A stretch of DNA of 11,913 bases, from positions 1 to 11,913 of the forward strand of contig JAFAWJ010000459.1 of the NCBI GenBank assembly GCA_019242065.1. The letters run 5' to 3'. Shown here in pieces: positions 7,423 to 11,913 of the stretch; the stretch's first letter is position 1, and each line of letters opens with the position of its first letter. The DNA comes from Chloroflexota bacterium. Its GTDB lineage: Bacteria; Chloroflexota; UBA6077; CF-72. A program made the position numbers and the translations under genes. The notes below the pieces were generated by a model. The model was given only the letters and a program-made list of their open reading frames with translations, did no database searches and had not been told where the DNA came from.

Positions 7423-9747
7423 GTGACGGCTGGGAATGAGTCGAATACGCGATTCGCCGACCTGCTCCGCGACTTTCGTCTGGTAGCCGGCCTCACTCAG
7501 GAGGAGCTGGCCGAACGCGCTGGTCTCAGTCAGCGCGGCGTGTCAGACCTGGAACGCGGCACGCGCCGCAATCCGTACCCCGCGACGGTCCGCCGGCTCG
7601 CAGCCGCAATGCAGCTATCCCCCGAGGACCAGCTCGCACTCGAAGTCGCTGGGCAAGGGCCACGTGGCCCCGCGCGCAGGTCGTTACGCACCGAGAGCGT
7701 AACCTCGTCGCCGACGAGCTTCATCGGACGTGAACGCGAGCTTGCGCACGTTCGGGCACTGCTTGCCAGCAACCGACTCGTGACAGTGACTGGAACGGGT
7801 GGCATCGGCAAGACCCGCCTGGCGCTCGCGGTGGCAGCTCAGACCATTCCCAAGCTGGTAGACCATGTCACCGTCGTGGAGCTGGCCGGACTATCGGTGT
7901 CGGACCTGGTCCCGCGCGTGTTGGCAACCCGGTTGGGTCTGCGTGACGACCCAAGCGTGACGCTTGTCGAAACAATAATCGCGGCGATCGGCAGGACAGC
8001 GATGCTGCTTGTACTGGATAACTGCGAGCACGTCTCGAGCGGTTGCACCCCCATCGTGGAGGCGGTGCTCGACGGGTGTCCCAGAGCTCGCATTCTGGCC
8101 ACCAGCCGCGGGCCGCTGGGTGTCGACGGCGAGGTACGTTGGTCGATTCCGCCCATGCGGTCTGACGCAGCAGGTAACGCCTCCCTCGACCGGCTCGGCC
8201 GCTACGACGCGGTGCAGTTGTTCGTGGCGCGGGCGCGTGCCGTCTGGCCGACGTTCGCGCTTTCCAGCCAGACCGCCCCGGCGGTCAGTCGCATCTGTCG
8301 GCGGTTGGAGGGCATCCCGCTGGCTATCGAGCTGGCCGCGGCGCGCACGAGGGTGCTGAGTTTTGACCAGCTGGACGCCCGGCTGGAGAACCGCTTTGGT
8401 GTACTGGTCATGGGTCCCCCGCACGCCGATCCGCGCCATCGGACACTGCGCACCGCCCTCGACTGGAGCTACGAGTTGTTGTCGGAGGACGAGCAGCGAC
8501 TGTTCGACCGGCTGTCCGTGTTCCGCGGCGGAGCGGTCCTGGAGGCGATCGAAGCCGTGGGCGCTTCGCCGCAGAGCGCTACGCCCGTGGCAGATCTGGT
8601 CCAGTCACTGGTGGAACAATCGTTGATAACGGCGGACCTGCAACCGGACGGAACGATCCGTTTTCATCAGCTGGAGACCGTCCGCGAATATGCTGCCTTG
8701 CTGCTCGAGCAACATAATGGTCTCGAACAGACGCGAGACCGCCACTTGAAGTATTTCACGGAACTCTGCGACCAGGCGCAAGCGACGTGGCGGACCCCGG
8801 ATGAGCAGTTCTGGTTCGAGCGGATCGAACATGAGCACGACAACGTCCGGGCTGCGCTGGATTGGGCCCGACAACGCCTCGAACTTATCGAAGTCGGGCT
8901 GCGCCTGGCGGCTGCGATGGAGCACTTCTGGGGCGTCCGCGGGTACGCTGTGGAAGGGCGCCGCTGGCTGGAAGACTTGCTCGCGGCCCCGATTGCAGTT
9001 CAAGCGGCGGTACGCGGAGCGGCGCTGTACGCGGCGGCGCACCTCGCCTTCGACAGCGGTGACTACGCGTGCTCGACCACGTGGTGCAGAGAAGCTCTTG
9101 CCGTGCGACGCAAGCTCGGCGATATGAGCGGCATTGGCATGTCATTGAACCAACTCGCGATTCTGGCTGCTTCTCAGGGCAGATTCGAGGAGGCGCATGC
9201 GGACTTCCAGGAGTCCCTCGCGATCAGTCGGGCCGCGGGCGATCAGAATACCGTTGCGGCCGCGCTGGTCAATCTGGCCATGACCGCGCGGCACCTGGCC
9301 CGATTCGACGAAGCTCGGATGCTGCTCGGCCAGAGCCTGGAACTGTTTCGAACCCTCGGCAGTCGAACAGCCGAAAATCGCGCGCTGCATGCTCTCGGAA
9401 ATCTGGCTGTTGACGAACACGATGCGACGGCCGCCCATGCGTGGTTTCGTCAGGCGCTGGTGCTTTCAGTCGATCTGAGGGACATGAGCAGCGTGGCGCG
9501 ATGTCTGGAATCGGTGGCGTCGCTCGAGGTGGAGGGAGGTGACGGCGTGCAGGCAGCTACGTTGTACGCTGCCGCGGAGGCGCTGCGTCAGTCGATCGGC
9601 GTACCAGCGACGGCCGTCTCGCGCCCCGCGCGAGCCGAGCGTATCGCCAAACTCGAATGCCGCCTTGGCCACAAGCGGTTCCTCGCCGCGTGGAACCATG
9701 GCCTGGGGATGTCGACTGACCGCGCCATTCAACGGGCGCTTAGCTGA
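7423..9747 (+). CDS. XRE-family helix-turn-helix / NB-ARC ATPase / TPR transcriptional regulator
   Basis: 774 residues from the GTG at 7423, chosen because GGAG at 7412-7415 sits seven bases before it; a GTG at 7417 in the same frame is only one base from that site. Residues about 8-65 form an XRE-type helix-turn-helix (AGLTQEELAERAGLSQRGVS, DLERG). An NB-ARC/STAND ATPase follows: P-loop GTGGIGKT (124-131), Walker B LLVLDNCEH (195-203), LATSRG (225-230), and GIPLAIELAAAR (297-308). A winged-helix-like segment and HQLETVREYA follow, then TPR-like helical repeats at about 530-730. Proteins of this build are common, mostly uncharacterised regulators in Chloroflexota and Actinomycetota. By STAND logic, the TPRs sense a signal, ATP-driven rearrangement follows, and the N-terminus binds DNA. 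All ATPase motifs look intact. It is divergent from the enzyme pair, which makes that pair and its own promoter the likely targets (inference). Confidence 0.9.
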   Translation: MTAGNESNTRFADLLRDFRLVAGLTQEELAERAGLSQRGVSDLERGTRRNPYPATVRRLAAAMQLSPEDQLALEVAGQGPRGPARRSLRTESVTSSPTSFIGRERELAHVRALLASNRLVTVTGTGGIGKTRLALAVAAQTIPKLVDHVTVVELAGLSVSDLVPRVLATRLGLRDDPSVTLVETIIAAIGRTAMLLVLDNCEHVSSGCTPIVEAVLDGCPRARILATSRGPLGVDGEVRWSIPPMRSDAAGNASLDRLGRYDAVQLFVARARAVWPTFALSSQTAPAVSRICRRLEGIPLAIELAAARTRVLSFDQLDARLENRFGVLVMGPPHADPRHRTLRTALDWSYELLSEDEQRLFDRLSVFRGGAVLEAIEAVGASPQSATPVADLVQSLVEQSLITADLQPDGTIRFHQLETVREYAALLLEQHNGLEQTRDRHLKYFTELCDQAQATWRTPDEQFWFERIEHEHDNVRAALDWARQRLELIEVGLRLAAAMEHFWGVRGYAVEGRRWLEDLLAAPIAVQAAVRGAALYAAAHLAFDSGDYACSTTWCREALAVRRKLGDMSGIGMSLNQLAILAASQGRFEEAHADFQESLAISRAAGDQNTVAAALVNLAMTARHLARFDEARMLLGQSLELFRTLGSRTAENRALHALGNLAVDEHDATAAHAWFRQALVLSVDLRDMSSVARCLESVASLEVEGGDGVQAATLYAAAEALRQSIGVPATAVSRPARAERIAKLECRLGHKRFLAAWNHGLGMSTDRAIQRALS

Positions 9748-9757
9748 TGCTAAGCGC
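9736..9757 (+). terminator. Perfect hairpin spanning the regulator stop codon
   Basis: A 9-bp perfect stem, GCGCTTAGC (9736-9744) and GCTAAGCGC (9749-9757), with loop TGAT. The loop contains the TGA stop (9745-9747) of the regulator. There is no T-run after the stem on either strand, so it is not a textbook intrinsic terminator. It may still end transcription, protect the 3' end, or simply be a stable structure. It lies between the regulator and a region of gene remnants. Confidence 0.4.
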
Positions 9758-9879
9758 ACCTCAGGCAACCGTCGGTCTCGCGATAATCGCATCGCCGACA
9801 TTTTGCGCGATAGTTGGTCTGATCGCTGGATGGAATCGAAGAAATGCCGAAGACAAAATGAAGCCCCAGAGAAGTCGTA

Positions 9880-10004
9880 CCGGAGAGGTCGCTCCGGAGC
9901 GAATAGAAACTCCAGACTCCTCGCTTGAAGCTGGTCACAAGTCCCGCTGGCTTGAGCTTGGCGAGATGATGACTGACCGTTGGCTGGCCGAGGTCGAAGG
10001 CGCC
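9880..10004 (-). pseudogene. ArsR-family regulator, C-terminal fragment
   Basis: The minus-strand frame reads GAFDLGQPTVSHHLAKLKPA, then GLVTSFKRGVWSFYSLRSDL. This is the recognition helix and wing of an ArsR/SmtB-type winged helix (typical form LSQPTVSHHL..L..AGLV...R.G.W.YY.L). About the first 40 residues, including start and metal-binding N-terminal part, are missing: similarity begins at the GGCGCC at 9999-10004, where a resolvase fragment starts on the other strand. After SDLSG the frame continues to 9750 without recognisable family sequence. It cannot produce a normal regulator. Intact relatives sense metals, arsenite or redox state; which one applies here cannot be told. Confidence 0.65.
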
Positions 10005-10141
10005 TCGGTCGCTCGCTACGCCACCTGATCGACACGATCACGGACCTGCAGCAGCGCGGTGTTGGCTTTCGCAGCCTGCAGGAACAGATCGACACGACCA
10101 CGCCGAGCGGCAAGCTTATCTTCCACATCTTCGGCGCGATG
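10001..10141 (+). pseudogene. Serine recombinase (Tn3-type resolvase), internal fragment
   Basis: The translation from 10001 contains LGRSLRHLIDTITDLQQRGV, then GFRSLQEQIDTTTPSGKLIF and HIFGAM. This is the second half of the resolvase/invertase catalytic domain (usual form DRLGRSL.HL...I..L...GV.F.SL.E.IDT.T..G.L.F.IFGA). The catalytic serine and the first 60 or so residues lie upstream in the family and are absent, because the sequence switches to the ArsR fragment at about 10000. After HIFGAM the frame loses similarity; a short EERTGSPLGKRRRP in another frame (about 10188-10235) may be the shifted continuation (RERT...A..RGR.G.RP in the family). It is non-functional and a trace of a transposon or integrated element. 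Confidence 0.7.
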
Positions 10142-10697
10142 TCTTCAAAGGTCCGCTGGCCATGGTCTATCCGGTCCGCGTTGGGGCCGAGGAACGGACC
10201 GGCTCGCCTCTCGGGAAGCGACGCCGACCGCTGAGCCAACTCCCAGCCCGAGCGCTGAGGCGCTGGCCAGGCCGGCCAGCGCGACTGTTGACTTGAATGC
10301 TTTGGGGTAATTTGTTCTCAATACAGGGGGTTTCCCCGCGTCCGGTGTCGGCTCCCAGAAAGGGCTTCGGCCGTGCCAAAAGCGAGCGCGCTGTGGATCT
10401 CGCCGCGCGTGGCGGAGACGCCGGGTCCTCTGGCGACCCCGCGAACGTGTGGGACCTAACCCAGGGCGGGCCGCCGCGAGTGCGTTATCCCGCTGCTGCC
10501 AGCTGCTGAGGGCCGGCCTGAGGCGATTGTTCAGAAGGTCCCCAATGCTCGTCAGTCTTCCTGTGTACGGCTGACGTGGAGGGGTGCAGTCGGCAAAGCC
10601 CAGGCGAGCTGGTGCGGAGGTATGCACAAGGACACATGTTTGTCGGTGAGCGGCAATGTCAGGCTTGGTAGGGCACACCGTCTGCAGCACCTGCGGC
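10142..10697. other. Intergenic stretch, no recognised gene
   Basis: About 550 bp between the resolvase fragment and the dehydrogenase start. The first 90 bp may be decayed resolvase sequence. A 9-bp perfect inverted repeat, GCGCTGGCC (10260-10268) and GGCCAGCGC (10274-10282), has a 5-base loop and no T-run. On the minus strand, 10321-10145 is open from a TTG and begins with a short hydrophobic stretch (STVALAGLASASALGLGVG), but it lacks a ribosome binding site and a family match. The remainder shows no gene, RNA or clear promoter that I can support. Confidence 0.5.
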
Positions 10698-11849
10698 GTG
10701 AAAGCCGTTGTCTACGAAGGCCCGCGCCGGGTCAGTGTCAAAGACGTACCGGATGCCCGCATCGAGCGGCCGACCGACGTGCTGGTGCGCGTCACCACGA
10801 CCAACATCTGCGGCTCCGACTTGCACATGTACGAGGGCCGGACCGATTTCGAGCCGGGGCGATGGTTCGGGCACGAGAACATGGGCGAGGTCATCGAGGT
10901 CGGCGACGGCGTCGATAAGGTGCAGGTTGGTGATCGCGTCGTCCTCCCGTTCAACGTCGCCTGTGGGCATTGCAAGAACTGCGAGCGCGGGCTCACGAAC
11001 TACTGCCTGACCGCGCAGCCGGTGAAGGAGTGGGCCGGGGCCGCGTACGGCTTCGCCGACATGGGCCCTTGGCCCGGTGGGCAGGCGGAGCTGCTGCGAG
11101 TGCCGTGGGGCGACTTCAACTGTCTGCGCCTGGGGGAGGACGCCGACGAGAAGGCCGCCGACTACGTGATGCTGGCCGACATCTGGCCGACGGGCTATCA
11201 CGCCACCGAGCTGGCCGGCGTGAAGCCTGGTGACCAGACGGTGATCTACGGCTCGGGGCCGGTCGGGCTGATGGCGGCACTCTCGGCGAGCATCCGCGGG
11301 GCGAGCAAGGTGATGGTCGTCGACCGGCACCCCGACCGGCTGAAGCTGGCCGAGTCGATCGGCGCGATCGCGATTGACGACTCGAAGGTCGACCCCGTGG
11401 AGGCGGTGCTCGCGGAGACCATGGGTCTGGGCGCGGACAACGGTTGCGAGTGCGTCGGCTACCAGGCCCACGACCTGGAGGGACATGAGCACCCGAACGA
11501 CACCCTTAACAAGCTGGTGAAGTCCGTGCGCTTCACCGGCTCGATCGGCTCGATCGGCGTGTTCATACCGCAGGATCCCGGCGCTTCCGACGATCTTGCC
11601 AAGCACGGCCAGGTGGCCTTCGACTACGGCATGTACTGGTTCAAGGGCCAGCACATCGGTAGCGGCCAGGCACCGGTCAAGAAGTACAACCGGCAGCTAC
11701 GCGACTTGATTGCCGCCGGTAAGGCAAAGCCCTCCTTCATCGTCAGCCACGAGCTACCGTTAGAGAAGGCTCCTGAGGCATACCAGCACTTCGACGCTCG
11801 GGACGAGGGCTGGACCAAGGTCGTCCTCAAGCCGGCGATGGCGGCGTGA
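10698..11849 (+). CDS. Zinc-dependent dehydrogenase, glutathione-independent formaldehyde dehydrogenase type
   Basis: 383 residues from the GTG at 10698, which gives the usual family start (M)KAVVYEGP. The frame also runs back to an ATG at 10656, but those 14 extra residues are not typical; neither start has a strong ribosome binding site. It is a medium-chain NAD(P)-dependent alcohol dehydrogenase: catalytic zinc ligands Cys38 (NICGSDLH), His59-Glu60 (GHEN) and probably Asp161 (LADIWPTGYH); structural zinc cysteines 89, 92, 95 and 103; Rossmann motif GSGPVG (185-190). The CGSDLHMYEGRT, PFNVACGHC and GGQAE...DFN patterns are those of glutathione-independent formaldehyde dehydrogenases (FdhA-like), which oxidise formaldehyde or other small aldehydes and alcohols with NAD in the cytoplasm. 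Length and domains are complete. A DJ-1/PfpI-type gene begins 28 bp downstream, suggesting an aldehyde-stress operon. The exact substrate is uncertain. Confidence 0.88.
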   Translation: MKAVVYEGPRRVSVKDVPDARIERPTDVLVRVTTTNICGSDLHMYEGRTDFEPGRWFGHENMGEVIEVGDGVDKVQVGDRVVLPFNVACGHCKNCERGLTNYCLTAQPVKEWAGAAYGFADMGPWPGGQAELLRVPWGDFNCLRLGEDADEKAADYVMLADIWPTGYHATELAGVKPGDQTVIYGSGPVGLMAALSASIRGASKVMVVDRHPDRLKLAESIGAIAIDDSKVDPVEAVLAETMGLGADNGCECVGYQAHDLEGHEHPNDTLNKLVKSVRFTGSIGSIGVFIPQDPGASDDLAKHGQVAFDYGMYWFKGQHIGSGQAPVKKYNRQLRDLIAAGKAKPSFIVSHELPLEKAPEAYQHFDARDEGWTKVVLKPAMAA

Positions 11850-11877
11850 CACGCCAGGGAAACTGAACGGACGGCGC

Positions 11878-11913
11878 GTGGCGATCCTGGCAACCGACGG
11901 CGTGGAACGCGTC
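11878..11913 (+). CDS. DJ-1/PfpI-family protein, 5' end only
   Basis: The last 12 codons read MAILATDGVERV, the first beta strand and turn of DJ-1/PfpI (type 1 glutamine amidotransferase-like) proteins, which typically begin ..KVAILATDGFEQVEL. The catalytic cysteine lies beyond the window. The true start may be upstream: in-frame LNGRR precedes the GTG, as in family members, with CTG at 11863 just after an AGGGA at 11856-11860. Members are proteases, chaperones or glyoxalase/deglycase-like enzymes in stress defence. Its place 28 bp after the dehydrogenase suits joint detoxification of reactive aldehydes. Confidence 0.55.
   Translation, partial: MAILATDGVERV

Noticed and set aside
7423..9747. 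NB-ARC protein as an antiphage STAND (Avs-like) defence gene
   Set aside because: It carries an N-terminal XRE DNA-binding domain and no nuclease, protease or other effector, and no defence genes lie nearby; a regulator is the simpler reading.
9466..10239. 257-residue minus-strand open frame
   Set aside because: Covers the regulator end and both gene fragments in a frame other than the ArsR one; composition is that of a shadow frame.
10145..10321. Small minus-strand ORF with a hydrophobic signal-like start
   Set aside because: No ribosome binding site, TTG start, no recognisable family, and the hydrophobic stretch coincides with the 10260-10282 inverted repeat, whose GC-rich bases code for Ala/Gly/Leu by chance.
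10659..11654. 331-residue minus-strand open frame
   Set aside because: Antisense to the dehydrogenase, which has all zinc and cofactor motifs.

Overview
The window is about 12 kb of high-GC bacterial DNA. The gene types fit a soil or environmental Actinomycetota or Chloroflexota bacterium: a regulator with an XRE-type DNA-binding domain, an NB-ARC ATPase and TPRs, DUF11-type surface-protein fragments, lectin-tailed extracellular enzymes and a formaldehyde-dehydrogenase-like zinc enzyme. The phylum is inferred from these families, not proved. No RNA genes or CRISPR arrays were seen.

Left edge (1-663, minus strand): broken sequence. A fragment of a DUF11-type secreted surface protein carries a frameshift and abuts the N-terminal remnant of an IS630-type transposase.

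Core (664-9747): two large minus-strand genes form a tight unit. The first (start about 7299) is a probably secreted protein with an alpha/alpha-toroid-like enzyme domain and a C-terminal beta-propeller of 50-residue repeats resembling fucose-binding lectins. The second (664-4530) is a 1288-residue phospholipase C/acid phosphatase-family phosphoesterase with tandem accessory domains at the N-terminus and a ricin-B-like beta-trefoil at the C-terminus. The two reading frames are the same frame, separated by one TGA and 12 sense codons; the second has its own ribosome binding site but no signal peptide. Divergent from them, across about 120 bp, is a 774-residue regulator (XRE helix-turn-helix, NB-ARC, TPR). 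The simplest model is a signal-responsive regulator controlling a two-gene glycan- and lipid-attacking unit; this is inference from the layout.

Right side (9748-11913): the regulator ends in a perfect 9-bp hairpin whose loop holds its stop codon. Next come two gene fragments fused at one point: an ArsR-family regulator (minus strand) and a serine recombinase/resolvase (plus strand), both lacking their 5' ends, as expected after a deletion between divergent genes. About 550 bp of non-coding or decayed sequence follows. The window ends with an intact zinc-dependent dehydrogenase of the glutathione-independent formaldehyde dehydrogenase type and the first codons of a DJ-1/PfpI-family protein. 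Those two would form a small aldehyde-stress operon unrelated to the core.
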